Assembly: GCA_937872385.1 (NCBI GenBank)
Contig: CALMSO010000056.1
Span: 62,001-126,000, forward strand
Reading direction: 5' to 3'
DNA: 64,000 nt
From: an uncultured Saprospiraceae bacterium
GTDB lineage: Bacteria > Bacteroidota > Bacteroidia > Chitinophagales > Saprospiraceae
Shown: positions 1 through 7,721 of the stretch, in pieces
How the letters are laid out: every line of letters starts with the position of its first letter
Numbering within the stretch: position 1 is the stretch's first letter
Translations under genes and position numbers: made by a program
The notes under the pieces: generated by a model
What the model was told of the DNA's origin: nothing
The model's input: only the letters and a program-made list of their open reading frames with translations
Database searches by the model: none

Positions 1-166
1 CATTTTGGCTGGTCAGGGCTTCGGTTTGTCGGATGCAGCTACTTCTATTCAAATGGTACAACAAATCCGGGAAATGCAGCCAGCGGGTTTGCAGGGTGCG
101 TATCATCCATTGGCCGCCTTGCCTTTGGTGCCACACCCTTTCCGGTCCGGCTCCGTAAAATCATAA
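1..166 (+). CDS. C-terminal end of an unidentified protein (partial)
   Basis: An open frame enters from the left edge (codons in phase from position 2) and ends at TAA 164-166, giving the last 54 residues of a protein; its start lies outside the window. The visible tail is rich in Gly, Ala, Gln and Pro, and I do not recognise the family. It ends 3 nt before the DUF2061 start, so it is probably the upstream gene of the same sulfate-activation operon. A role in sulfate metabolism is only suggested by position. Confidence 0.55.
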   Translation, partial: ILAGQGFGLSDAATSIQMVQQIREMQPAGLQGAYHPLAALPLVPHPFRSGSVKS

Positions 167-169
167 TCA

Positions 170-448
170 ATGAGTACACCTGAAATCAAGGAATCTGCTG
201 AGAAAGAAATAGCATACCGCACCGAGTCGCACCTGCGCAGTGTTATCAAGGGCATTACCTGGCGTATCGTCGGCACTTTGGATACCATGCTTTTGTCTTG
301 GCTTTTTACAGGTAGCCTTAGAATAGCAGCGGCCATTGGCGGCACAGAGGTGATTACCAAAATCGGACTTTACTACCTGCACGAGCGCGCCTGGCAGATG
401 GCCCCGCGTGGCACCATTAGGAGTTGGCTTAAATCTCGCAAGCGATGA
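170..448 (+). CDS. DUF2061 domain membrane protein
   Basis: A 92-residue protein with the conserved DUF2061 core: a stretch starting SHLRSVIKGITWR, a TxDT turn, a hydrophobic helix around residues 38-47, and an E(V/I)xTKIxLYYLHER segment. DUF2061 proteins are small predicted inner-membrane proteins of unknown biochemistry that commonly sit beside cysC/cysD/cysN, as here. The ATG at 170 lies 3 nt after the previous stop, and the 3' end overlaps cysC by 4 nt (ATGA), so translational coupling is likely. A role linked to sulfate supply is inferred from neighbours only. Confidence 0.8.
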   Translation: MSTPEIKESAEKEIAYRTESHLRSVIKGITWRIVGTLDTMLLSWLFTGSLRIAAAIGGTEVITKIGLYYLHERAWQMAPRGTIRSWLKSRKR

Positions 449-1059
449 AAACACAAGCGCATATTTTTCCGGTTTTCACTGAAATTTTACAACGCACCGA
501 TCGGGAGCGCTTTCTACAACAGCACAGCAAGGTGGTCTGGCTCACCGGCTTGTCTGGCTCCGGCAAAACGACCATTGCCAAGCATTTGGAGCGCAAACTC
601 TTCGAGCAGGGCTTTTTTGCTCAGATATTAGATGGCGACAATATTCGCAGCGGCATCAACAGCAATCTTGGTTTCAGCCTCGAAGACCGCCAGGAAAACA
701 TTCGCCGGATCGCCGAAATTGCAAAACTCTACCTCAATAGCGGTGTCATTGTGCTGGCCAGTTTTATCAGTCCGACCGCCGAAATACGCGACTTAGCCCG
801 CAGCATCATTGGTGCCGAAGATTTTATTGAAATCTTTGTCAATACGCCGCTTCAAATTTGCGAACAACGCGACACCAAAGGACTGTATACCAAAGCCCGG
901 CGCGGCCTCATCCAGGATTTTTCGGGGGTCAATTCGCCTTACGAATCGCCAGCAGCTCCGGCCCTGGAAATCAAAACCGATCAGATGAGCATTGAGCAAG
1001 CTGTGGATTGTATTTATACCCACCTCGAAGCCCATATTACAATAACGAACCGCGAATAG
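445..1059 (+). CDS. cysC: adenylylsulfate (APS) kinase
   Basis: A 204-residue cytosolic APS kinase that phosphorylates adenosine 5'-phosphosulfate with ATP to give PAPS, the universal sulfate donor. The Walker A loop GLSGSGKTT is at residues 35-43, followed by the DGDNIRSG substrate motif near residue 63, the ENIRRIAEIAKL segment, and the GLYxKAR motif near residue 147. The length is normal for a stand-alone CysC. It overlaps the DUF2061 gene by 4 nt and precedes cysD. Its last three codons and TAG stop (AAC CGC GAA TAG) lie inside a heptamer repeat array, so the NRE tail is repeat-encoded. Confidence 0.95.
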   Translation: MKTQAHIFPVFTEILQRTDRERFLQQHSKVVWLTGLSGSGKTTIAKHLERKLFEQGFFAQILDGDNIRSGINSNLGFSLEDRQENIRRIAEIAKLYLNSGVIVLASFISPTAEIRDLARSIIGAEDFIEIFVNTPLQICEQRDTKGLYTKARRGLIQDFSGVNSPYESPAAPALEIKTDQMSIEQAVDCIYTHLEAHITITNRE

Positions 1060-1082
1060 CAAACCGCGAACCGCGAACAACA
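1048..1082 (+). repeat. heptamer array, AACCGCG type (5 units)
   Basis: Five consecutive 7-nt units fit the pattern AA[C/T]NNC[A/G]: AACCGCG, AATAGCA, AACCGCG, AACCGCG, AACAACA. The array supplies the stop codon of cysC and nearly the whole cysC-cysD spacer, ending 5 nt before the cysD ATG. Similar arrays recur at about a dozen places in the window. Confidence 0.85.
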
Positions 1083-1087
1083 ACGAC

Positions 1088-1990
1088 ATGAATTACCACT
1101 TGAACCACCTGCGCGAACTCGAAGCCGAATCCATTTTTGTTATCCGGGAGGTGGCTGCGCAATTTGAAAATCCCGTCATTCTGTTTTCCGGGGGCAAGGA
1201 TTCTATTTTACTAACTTGGTTGGCTAAAAAAGCCTTTCATCCGGCGCGTATTCCCTTCCCGATTATGCACATAGATACCGGACACAACTTCCCCGAAACC
1301 ATTGCCTACCGCGACGCTTGGGTGCAGGAGCTTGGCGTCAAATTAGTGGTGGCCTCTGTGCAAGAAGCCATTGACCAAGGGATGGTACAGGAAGAAAAAG
1401 GCTACAATGCCAGTCGCAACGGGCTACAAACGGCGGCTTTGCTGCACGCCATTGAAAAACACAAATTCGATGTAGCCCTCGGCGGTGGCCGCCGCGACGA
1501 GGAAAAAGCCCGTGCTAAGGAGCGCTTTTTTTCACACCGCGATGAATTCGGGCAATGGGACCCCAAAAACCAGCGCCCAGAGCTTTGGAATCTGTTCAAT
1601 GGTAAAAAGCATATCGGCGAGCATTTTCGGGTGTTTCCTATTAGCAATTGGACAGAGTTAGACGTCTGGCAATACCTCGCCTCCGAGCAGGTGTCGCTGC
1701 CCAATCTTTACTTTTCGCATCGGCGGCTTTGTTTCCAACGCGATGGCGTGATCATGGCCATGTCTGACTTTATAAACCTCAAACCCCATGAACAAACCTT
1801 GGAAATGATAGTGCGGTTTCGCACCATCGGCGATATGACCTGCACCGGCGCGGTGTTGTCTAATGCTGCCAATCTGGATGATGTCATTGCCGAGGTAGCC
1901 ACCTCTCGTATCACCGAGCGCGGCGGCCGCTCCGATGACAAACGCTCCGAAACTTCCATGGAAGACCGCAAAAAACAGGGCTATTTTTAA
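1088..1990 (+). CDS. cysD: sulfate adenylyltransferase small subunit
   Basis: A 300-residue CysD subunit of heterodimeric ATP sulfurylase, which with CysN forms APS and pyrophosphate from ATP and sulfate. The PP-loop motif SGGKDS is at residues 34-39, followed by the family segments MHIDTGHNFPET, GGGRRDEEKARAKER and FRTIGDMTCTGAV. The C-terminus DRKKQGYF is characteristic of CysD. The length matches the family (about 300 aa). It lies between cysC and cysN in the same orientation; the short cysC spacer is a heptamer repeat. In assimilatory pathways the product feeds CysC; here it may also feed polysaccharide sulfation. Confidence 0.95.
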   Translation: MNYHLNHLRELEAESIFVIREVAAQFENPVILFSGGKDSILLTWLAKKAFHPARIPFPIMHIDTGHNFPETIAYRDAWVQELGVKLVVASVQEAIDQGMVQEEKGYNASRNGLQTAALLHAIEKHKFDVALGGGRRDEEKARAKERFFSHRDEFGQWDPKNQRPELWNLFNGKKHIGEHFRVFPISNWTELDVWQYLASEQVSLPNLYFSHRRLCFQRDGVIMAMSDFINLKPHEQTLEMIVRFRTIGDMTCTGAVLSNAANLDDVIAEVATSRITERGGRSDDKRSETSMEDRKKQGYF

Positions 1991-2015
1991 TCAACCAGCT
2001 GCGAATCGCAACAAT

Positions 2016-3299
2016 ATGCATCAGATAATCGAAAAATTTACCAAGCAAAAAACCGACGCCGACCTCCTGCGCTTCACCACGGCCGGTAGCGTGGACGATG
2101 GCAAAAGCACCCTCATTGGCCGCCTTTTGTACGATAGCAAAGCGATTTTTGAAGATCAACTCGACGCCGTGCGCGCTGCTACCGAACGCCGGGGCGAGGA
2201 AGGTATTAATCTGGCGCTGCTCACCGACGGGCTAAGAGCCGAGCGCGAACAGGGCATCACGATTGATGTAGCCTATCGTTATTTTGCTACCCCCAAACGC
2301 AAATTTATCATCGCCGATACTCCAGGGCATATCCAATACACCCGCAATATGGTCACCGGCGCTTCTACTGCCAATGTCGCCCTGATTTTAATAGATGCTC
2401 GACACGGCGTAGTGGAGCAAACCCGCCGCCACGCTATTATCGCTTCGCTCCTGCAAATTCCGCATCTCGTGGTGTGCATCAACAAAATGGATTTGGTGGA
2501 ATACAGCGAAGCTACTTACGAAACCATCAAGGACGAATTTTACCATTTTTGTTCTAAATTAGACATCAAGGATGTACATTTCATCCCAATTTCGGCGCTC
2601 AATGGCGACAATGTGGTCGAAAAATCGGAGCAGATGCTTTGGTATGGAGGCACTACGCTGATGTATTATCTCGAAAATGTACATATTGGCAGCGACCATA
2701 ATCTGATTGATTGCCGTTTTCCGGTGCAATACGTGATTCGCCCCAACACCGACGCTTTCCACGATTATCGCGGCTACGCCGGCCGCATTGCCGGGGGTGT
2801 TTTCAAAAAAGGAGATACCGTGATGGTCATGCCTTCCGGATTTACTTCTAAAATACGCCAAATCAATACCTTTGAGGGGGAAATTGAGGAAGCTTTTCCG
2901 CCCATGTCGGTGACACTGCTCCTCGAAGACGACTTAGATATTAGCCGGGGCGATATGCTGGTGCGCGAAAACAACGTGCCCGAATCGGCGCAGGATGTGG
3001 ATGTGATGCTTTGCTGGTTTAATGAAAAGCCCTTGCTGCCCTCCAAAAAGTACTTAGTGTTGCACACTTCCCGCGAGGTGCGCTGCATGATCAAAGACAT
3101 TCGTTATAAGCTCGATATCAATACCTTGCATCGAAATTTGGAAGACCGCGAAATTCGTATGAACGACATCGCCCGGGTACAAATGCGCACCACGCAACCC
3201 CTGTTTTGCGATCCTTATCGGCGCAACCGCATCACCGGCAGCATTATATTAGTGGACGAAGGCACCCACGAAACGGTAGCTGCTGGAATGATTATTTAA
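2016..3299 (+). CDS. cysN: sulfate adenylyltransferase GTPase subunit
   Basis: A 427-residue elongation-factor-like GTPase that drives APS synthesis by CysD. Motifs: G1 GSVDDGKST (residues 24-32), G3 DTPGH (about 100) and G4 NKMD (about 157), then beta-barrel domains. I chose ATG 2016 over an in-frame upstream ATG at 1935: the upstream 27 residues overlap the cysD coding region and do not resemble CysN, while 2016 gives the usual N-terminus. The leader GCGAATCGCAACAAT belongs to the heptamer family. There is no fused CysC domain, consistent with the separate cysC gene. Confidence 0.93.
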   Translation: MHQIIEKFTKQKTDADLLRFTTAGSVDDGKSTLIGRLLYDSKAIFEDQLDAVRAATERRGEEGINLALLTDGLRAEREQGITIDVAYRYFATPKRKFIIADTPGHIQYTRNMVTGASTANVALILIDARHGVVEQTRRHAIIASLLQIPHLVVCINKMDLVEYSEATYETIKDEFYHFCSKLDIKDVHFIPISALNGDNVVEKSEQMLWYGGTTLMYYLENVHIGSDHNLIDCRFPVQYVIRPNTDAFHDYRGYAGRIAGGVFKKGDTVMVMPSGFTSKIRQINTFEGEIEEAFPPMSVTLLLEDDLDISRGDMLVRENNVPESAQDVDVMLCWFNEKPLLPSKKYLVLHTSREVRCMIKDIRYKLDINTLHRNLEDREIRMNDIARVQMRTTQPLFCDPYRRNRITGSIILVDEGTHETVAAGMII

Positions 3300-3330
3300 A
3301 TAAGGATCCGGGCATAATATATTTTTAATA

Positions 3331-3338
3331 TAAATTTG
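3331..3338 (+). promoter_or_regulatory. possible Bacteroidota -7 element (TAAATTTG)
   Basis: TAAATTTG fits the TAnnTTTG -7 consensus of Bacteroidota and lies about 130 nt before the UDP-glucuronate epimerase start, in an AT-rich gap. I see no TTG -33 element about 20 nt upstream, so support is weak. Confidence 0.3.
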
Positions 3339-3471
3339 TTTCAAAATCCTGATTATCAATTGCTTAAAAATAATCCAATTAACTAAAAATAATGCCCCAT
3401 TACTTATCAAGCATGCTCAACCGGTTGATTATCGCCCGTAAAATCAATAAACCAACAAACCAACAAACTTC

Positions 3472-4536
3472 ATGAAAAAAATCCTCGTCACCGGCGCAGC
3501 GGGCTTTATCGGCTTTCACTTGGTCAATCGCTTGGTAGCGCGGGGCGACGCCGTGGTCGGGTTAGATATAATCAATGATTATTACGATCCTAAACTGAAA
3601 TACGACCGCTTAGAGCACGCCGGCATCCGTACCCTCTGCATTGATTATGACACCTTGGTGAACAGCGAGCAGCACCCCAATTATCGCTTTACCAAAATCG
3701 CCCTCGAAGACCGCGAAGCCATCGAACGCCTCTTTGAGCAGGAACAATTTGATGCGGTATGCCACCTCGCGGCGCAGGCCGGCGTGCGCTACAGCTTAGT
3801 GAATCCACGCGCCTATATTGACAGCAATATCGTCGGTTTTATCAACATCCTCGAAGCTTGTCGGCAGCAGCAAGTGGGGCATTTGGCTTATGCCAGCAGC
3901 AGCAGCGTCTATGGTTTGAATGAAAAAATGCCCTTCGCTACGTCCGATAATGTAGATCACCCCGTGTCGCTTTATGCCGCCAGCAAAAAAAGCAACGAAC
4001 TCATGGCGCACACCTACAGCCATTTGTTTGGACTGCCTACCACCGGGCTGCGTTTTTTTACGGTGTATGGCCCCTGGGGCCGCCCCGATATGGCGCTGTT
4101 TTTGTTTACCAAAGCCATCCTCGCTGGCGAGCCGATTCAAGTGTTCAATTATGGAAAAATGATCCGCGATTTCACTTACGTGGACGACATCATCGAGGGC
4201 GTAGTGCGCGTCATTGACCATCCGCCTGCTGGCAATCCCAACTGGAATCCGCAGCAACCCGACCCCGCTACGTCCAAAGCGCCTTACAAAGTGTATAATA
4301 TTGGCAATCAGAATCCGGTACAACTCATGGATTTCATCGAAGCCATTGAACAAGCGCTTGGCAGAACCGCCCACAAGGAAATGCTGCCCATCCAACCCGG
4401 CGACGTGGCCGCCACCTATGCCGATGTGCACGACTTGGTGGAAGACCTCGGCTACAAACCCGCCACACCCGTGCGCACAGGGATTGAGCGGTTTATAGAA
4501 TGGTATCGAAATTATTATGTGGGTGCAGGGTTTTAG
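3472..4536 (+). CDS. UDP-glucuronate 4-epimerase family protein
   Basis: A 354-residue short-chain dehydrogenase/reductase of the extended NAD-dependent epimerase type. The NAD-binding motif TGAAGFIG is at residues 7-14 and the catalytic YxxxK pair at Y168/K172, with SSSSVYG upstream. The N-terminal [17 protein letters not shown] signature is characteristic of UDP-glucuronate 4-epimerases (LpsL/CapI type), which make UDP-galacturonate. Residues 50-60 and 248-262 look like small insertions. It probably supplies a uronic acid for the exopolysaccharide assembled by the downstream genes. An AT-rich gap of about 170 nt separates it from cysN, so it may start a new transcription unit. Confidence 0.88.
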   Translation: MKKILVTGAAGFIGFHLVNRLVARGDAVVGLDIINDYYDPKLKYDRLEHAGIRTLCIDYDTLVNSEQHPNYRFTKIALEDREAIERLFEQEQFDAVCHLAAQAGVRYSLVNPRAYIDSNIVGFINILEACRQQQVGHLAYASSSSVYGLNEKMPFATSDNVDHPVSLYAASKKSNELMAHTYSHLFGLPTTGLRFFTVYGPWGRPDMALFLFTKAILAGEPIQVFNYGKMIRDFTYVDDIIEGVVRVIDHPPAGNPNWNPQQPDPATSKAPYKVYNIGNQNPVQLMDFIEAIEQALGRTAHKEMLPIQPGDVAATYADVHDLVEDLGYKPATPVRTGIERFIEWYRNYYVGAGF

Positions 4537-4629
4537 GTGTAGGGTATAATTTTGATTTCAACTTAAAATGCCGTGCTTATTGGTTTTTTAGAATTTATAA
4601 AATCGTAAATCTTATAAGGTGTAAGAAAA

Positions 4630-4872
4630 ATGGGCGATTTCAGAAAATTGGTGGTGTGGCGGAGGGCAAAAGAAATAGCAGTTGAAATGTACAAGCTTAC
4701 GGATGAAGGGATTTTTTCCAAGGATTTTGGGTTTAAAGATCAATTGAGAAGGGCTGCGGTTTGTTCAGATTTTGCAAATCTCGAAGATTTACAAAATCTC
4801 ATCCACTTATTTGACCCGACACTCAAAATTGAACTTTCTTTCTTACATACGCTGTTTGTATTAAAAAAATAG
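4630..4872 (+). pseudogene. truncated four-helix-bundle (S23-type) protein
   Basis: The first 45 residues, from MGDFRKLVVWRRAKE to QLRRAAV, match the start of four-helix-bundle proteins related to the 23S rRNA intervening-sequence protein family. The family then continues with S(I/M)PSNIAEG, as the intact copy at 36098-36451 does, but here homology stops at about 4765. A 33-bp palindrome starts at 4767 and the frame runs into unrelated sequence to TAG 4870-4872. I read it as a broken gene. The function of intact members is unknown; they are often scattered through EPS loci. Confidence 0.7.
4767..4799. repeat. 33-bp palindrome, copy 1
   Basis: Two 15-nt arms, AGATTTTGCAAATCT and AGATTTACAAAATCT, flank a 3-nt loop and are reverse complements except for one position that can wobble-pair. 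It sits exactly where homology in the four-helix-bundle gene ends. Same-sized relatives are at 28888-28920 and 42425-42457. Confidence 0.75.
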
Positions 4873-4881
4873 GTCGCAAAA

Positions 4882-5120
4882 ATGATTGATTATCAACAAT
4901 ATATTACCATAGAATCCGGTAAGCGCAGCGGGCAACCCTGCATTCGGGGCTTGTGCGCATTACAGTTTACGATATCCTGAGTTATCTGGCTGCGGGAATG
5001 ACGCTGGAGGAGATTCTCGAAGACTTTCCACAACTCAACCGTGAGGACATCTTTGCTGCTTTGGCTTATGCCGCGAATGCCGAAAAAAACAGATTAGTGC
5101 TTGCCGGAAGGGCAAGGTAG
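4882..5120 (+). pseudogene. frameshifted DUF433 protein (antitoxin-like remnant)
   Basis: From ATG 4882 the frame reads MIDYQQYITIESGKRSGQPC, IRGL, then leaves register and stops at TGA 4978-4980. Shifting by two nucleotides at the TGTG near 4950-4955 restores the expected DUF433 continuation (RITVYDILSYLAAGMTLEEI, then LEDFPQLNREDIFAALAYAA) down to TAG 5118-5120. A two-base TG duplication therefore explains the break. DUF433 proteins are small DNA-binding-like antitoxins usually paired with a DUF5615 toxin, and a damaged DUF5615 gene follows directly. Confidence 0.75.
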
Positions 5121-5125
5121 CGCGT

Positions 5126-5341
5126 ATGTTTTTGATAGACAATAATTTATCGTCCAAAATCTCTGCTCAAATTGCCGATTTTTATCACCTTTTGAACAAA
5201 TATGGGCATCCGCCCAAAGTACGCTGGATACGAGTCGGGAATGTTACAACCAATCAAATTATTGCACTATTGCGCGATAATAATGCATTGATACAGGACT
5301 TTCTCTTATCTTCGCCCGCAGGAATATTAGAATTACATTAA
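5126..5341 (+). pseudogene. internally deleted DUF5615 (PIN-like) toxin remnant
   Basis: The 71-residue frame has the family start MFLIDNNLSSKISAQI and the family end (DFYHLLNKYGHPP, RVGNVTTNQIIALL), but the roughly 40 residues normally between them, which carry much of the PIN-like core, are missing. DUF5615 proteins are predicted PIN-like RNases of about 110-120 aa. The gene starts 5 nt after the broken DUF433 gene, the usual antitoxin-toxin order. Both partners are damaged, so the module is probably dead. Confidence 0.65.
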
Positions 5342-5347
5342 GGCTCA

Positions 5348-6112
5348 ATGCTATCCTTTTTCAAAAAGAAAGACCCTTCCATCCTTGATTTTTCTGGCTT
5401 CGGTGTGGATATTCATTCGCACCTGATACCAGGTATTGACGATGGCGCCGATACCGTAGAAACCTCGGTACACCTGATCCGCCAGTTGCAGGCACTCGGC
5501 TACCGGCATCTCATTACTACGCCGCATATCATGTCGGATTTGTATCCGAATACCCGCGAAGATATTCTCGGTGGGCTGGCTATCTTGCAGCAAGCTATAC
5601 AAAACGCTGGGCTGGACATCACGATTGATGCCGCCGCCGAATACTACATGGACGAACACTTTGAGGCCATCGTAAGAGACAACAATATGCTCACCCTGCC
5701 GGGCAATCGGGTGCTGGTGGAAATGTCATTCGTCACCGCACCACCTAATTTGTATCACAATATTTTTCGACTGCAAACCAAAGGTTACAAACCTGTACTG
5801 GCACATCCGGAGCGGTATCTGTTTTTGAAAAAAGATTTCAGTCAGTACCAGCGCCTGAAGGAATACGGCTGCGAATTTCAGCTCAACCTGCTCTCGCTCA
5901 CTGGCTACTACGGTGCGCCCGTACGCGAGCTGGCACTCAAGCTACTGAAAGCCAAACTCATTGATTTTGTAGGTACTGATTTGCACCACGAACGCCATAT
6001 CGAGCGCTTGCAACAGCTATTGCAGGATAAAAGTGCCCTGCGCTTGCTGGCCGATTACGAATTTGCCAATGCTACCTTGCTGGAGACTCCCGATGCCACC
6101 AATGCTTCTTGA
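5348..6112 (+). CDS. CpsB/CapC-type PHP tyrosine phosphatase
   Basis: A 254-residue PHP-fold phosphatase. Metal-binding motifs are HSH (H23, H25), DDGAD, TTPH (H60), HPERY (about 153) and GTDLHH (about 208). CpsB/YwqE enzymes dephosphorylate the tyrosine cluster of the bacterial tyrosine kinase that controls polysaccharide chain growth. The likely partner is the Wzc-type kinase at 7719-10058, which has a Tyr-rich tail. The ATG at 5348 follows the DUF5615 remnant by 6 nt. The protein is cytosolic, with no signal peptide. The length is normal for the family. Confidence 0.88.
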   Translation: MLSFFKKKDPSILDFSGFGVDIHSHLIPGIDDGADTVETSVHLIRQLQALGYRHLITTPHIMSDLYPNTREDILGGLAILQQAIQNAGLDITIDAAAEYYMDEHFEAIVRDNNMLTLPGNRVLVEMSFVTAPPNLYHNIFRLQTKGYKPVLAHPERYLFLKKDFSQYQRLKEYGCEFQLNLLSLTGYYGAPVRELALKLLKAKLIDFVGTDLHHERHIERLQQLLQDKSALRLLADYEFANATLLETPDATNAS

Positions 6113-6156
6113 ATGATGTCGAGATTTTGCGTACCTTGCGGTAAAAGTTTCAAGCG

Positions 6157-6768
6157 ATGATTACCGATTTTCAACAACTCGATCTGGGTAAAACCTATAC
6201 CTACGCCGACTACCTCACTTGGCAGTTTGCTGAGCGGGTGGAATTGATTCGAGGGAAGATTTTCAAAATGTCGCCAGCGCCCAATGTGCGGCACCAGCGA
6301 ATATCGAGGATTATATCCTTGAATATTGGAGCATATTTATCAGAGAAACCCTGTGAAATGTTCACTGCCCCCTTCGATGTGCGCCTGCCGCTGCCGCCGA
6401 AAAAAGTGAAGGGCGATAAAATAGACACCGTGGTGCAGCCGGATATTGTCGTCATTTGTGATCCTGCGAAACTCGACGAGCGGGGCTGCATTGGTGCGCC
6501 GGACATTGTTGTCGAAATCCTATCGCCGGGCAATACCCGCCGGGAAATGAAAGATAAGCTCGAACTCTACCAAAACGCTGGTGTGCCCGAATACTGGGTA
6601 GTGGACCCCGAACACGAGTTCATCATTGTTTATACCCCCAATGAAGCCGGGCAATACATTGGCAGTGTGCCCTACACCGAAGGCATGGCATTACAAACGC
6701 CCATTCTGCCAGAATTTGCATTGGATATCAATAGGGTATTTGCGCAACCGAATTTCAATCGGACATAA
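6157..6768 (+). CDS. Uma2 family (DUF820) restriction-endonuclease-fold protein
   Basis: A 203-residue Uma2/DUF820 protein. It shows the family start (YADYLTWQFAERVELIRGKI), the central VVQPDIVVICDPAKLDERGC and PDIVVEILSPGNTRREMKDK segments, and the PEYWVVDPE motif, which together make up a PD-(D/E)xK-like nuclease fold. The biological role of these proteins is poorly known; they are abundant in cyanobacteria and some Bacteroidota and can be mobile. It lies between the phosphatase and the export lipoprotein genes, with no obvious functional link to polysaccharide synthesis, and may be inserted cargo. Confidence 0.85.
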   Translation: MITDFQQLDLGKTYTYADYLTWQFAERVELIRGKIFKMSPAPNVRHQRISRIISLNIGAYLSEKPCEMFTAPFDVRLPLPPKKVKGDKIDTVVQPDIVVICDPAKLDERGCIGAPDIVVEILSPGNTRREMKDKLELYQNAGVPEYWVVDPEHEFIIVYTPNEAGQYIGSVPYTEGMALQTPILPEFALDINRVFAQPNFNRT

Positions 6769-6873
6769 TTTGCATTGTGGATACTTTTCTGTAAAGCAAA
6801 ATATTGATTATCAAATTTTTATAATACAAAAAGCCAAGCCATCCGTCACCATTTCAGCCATCAATCACCTGCC

Positions 6874-7701
6874 ATGAATAATCATCTGCTACGTACGGCA
6901 GCGCACGGTCTGCTGCTTTGCCTGTTGCTGTCGAGCTTGAGCAGTTGCGTAACGCACCAGCAATTACTCAATTTTCAGGGCGAAGAACTACCCCTCAACC
7001 AACCGGAAGACATTCTGAACGCCGTCAACTTGCGCATCCAGCCCGAAGACCTCCTGCGCATCACCGTGCACAGCTACGACGAAGAAGCGGCTGCGCCTTT
7101 CAATATAGAAGGAACCGAGCAAGGCGGCGGCAATCGTATGATGATGGGCGGCGGTGGCCAAAACTCTCAGGGGCTGGAGCTTTTCATGGGCTACTTTGTA
7201 GATCGGGAGGGCATGATTGATTTTCCGGTGCTGGGGCGGGTGCCGGTAGCCGGGCTTACCCTCGAAGAAGCCAAATTCAAACTGCTGGATATGTTGCAAA
7301 CCTACCTCAAGGATGCCGTAGTGAATATGCGTTTTCTCAATTTTAAAGTGACGGTGCTGGGCGAGGTCAATTTGCCGGGTACCGTGCGCCTGACCAACAA
7401 GCGCGTGACGGTGCTCGAAGCCCTCGGTATGGCTGGCGACCTGACGCCCTATGCCAACCGGGCCAACATCCTCATTATCCGAGAGCATGAGGGCAAACGC
7501 GTTTACGAACGACTCAACCTGCAAGACAACAGCGTCTTTGTGTCGCCCTATTTCTACCTGATGCAAAACGACGTGGTATATATAGAGCCGCTACGGGCCC
7601 GCACCGCTACCACCGCCGATTTGTTTCAACGCATCATCGCTTACACCTCTGCTGGCTTGTCCGTGCTGACTTTGGTACTCACTTTGTCGTCCAGAAGATG
7701 A
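6874..7701 (+). CDS. Wza-type polysaccharide export lipoprotein
   Basis: A 275-residue outer-membrane polysaccharide export protein. A lipoprotein signal peptide (residues 1-24) ends in the lipobox LSSC with Cys25 as the lipidated residue. It is followed by the Poly_export core (LRIQPEDLLRITVHSYDEEA, GMIDFPVLGRVPVAGLTLEEA) and an SLBB-like segment (VTVLGEVNLPGTVRL). A glycine/methionine-rich insert lies near residues 85-105, and the C-terminal helix (residues about 247-270) could span the outer membrane as in Wza. It is shorter than E. coli Wza, as is common in Bacteroidota. The spacer to wzc is made of heptamer repeats. Confidence 0.9.
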   Translation: MNNHLLRTAAHGLLLCLLLSSLSSCVTHQQLLNFQGEELPLNQPEDILNAVNLRIQPEDLLRITVHSYDEEAAAPFNIEGTEQGGGNRMMMGGGGQNSQGLELFMGYFVDREGMIDFPVLGRVPVAGLTLEEAKFKLLDMLQTYLKDAVVNMRFLNFKVTVLGEVNLPGTVRLTNKRVTVLEALGMAGDLTPYANRANILIIREHEGKRVYERLNLQDNSVFVSPYFYLMQNDVVYIEPLRARTATTADLFQRIIAYTSAGLSVLTLVLTLSSRR

Positions 7702-7721
7702 ACCGCTAACCGCCAACAATG
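7701..7721 (+). repeat. heptamer leader running into the wzc start codon
   Basis: Three units fill the gap between the export lipoprotein stop (TGA 7699-7701) and the kinase start: AACCGCT, AACCGCC, AACAATG. The last unit contains the ATG of the kinase gene at 7719-7721. Confidence 0.7.

Noticed and set aside
3796..4431. Long antisense frame opposite the UDP-glucuronate epimerase
   Set aside because: It is a shadow of a well-supported gene and has no recognisable motif.
4500..4685. Short plus-strand frame overlapping the end of the epimerase and the S23 remnant
   Set aside because: A chance frame; the S23 remnant is read in another frame.
6988..7566. Antisense frame of 192 residues opposite the export lipoprotein gene
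   Set aside because: Shadow of the Wza-type gene; composition is that of reversed codons.
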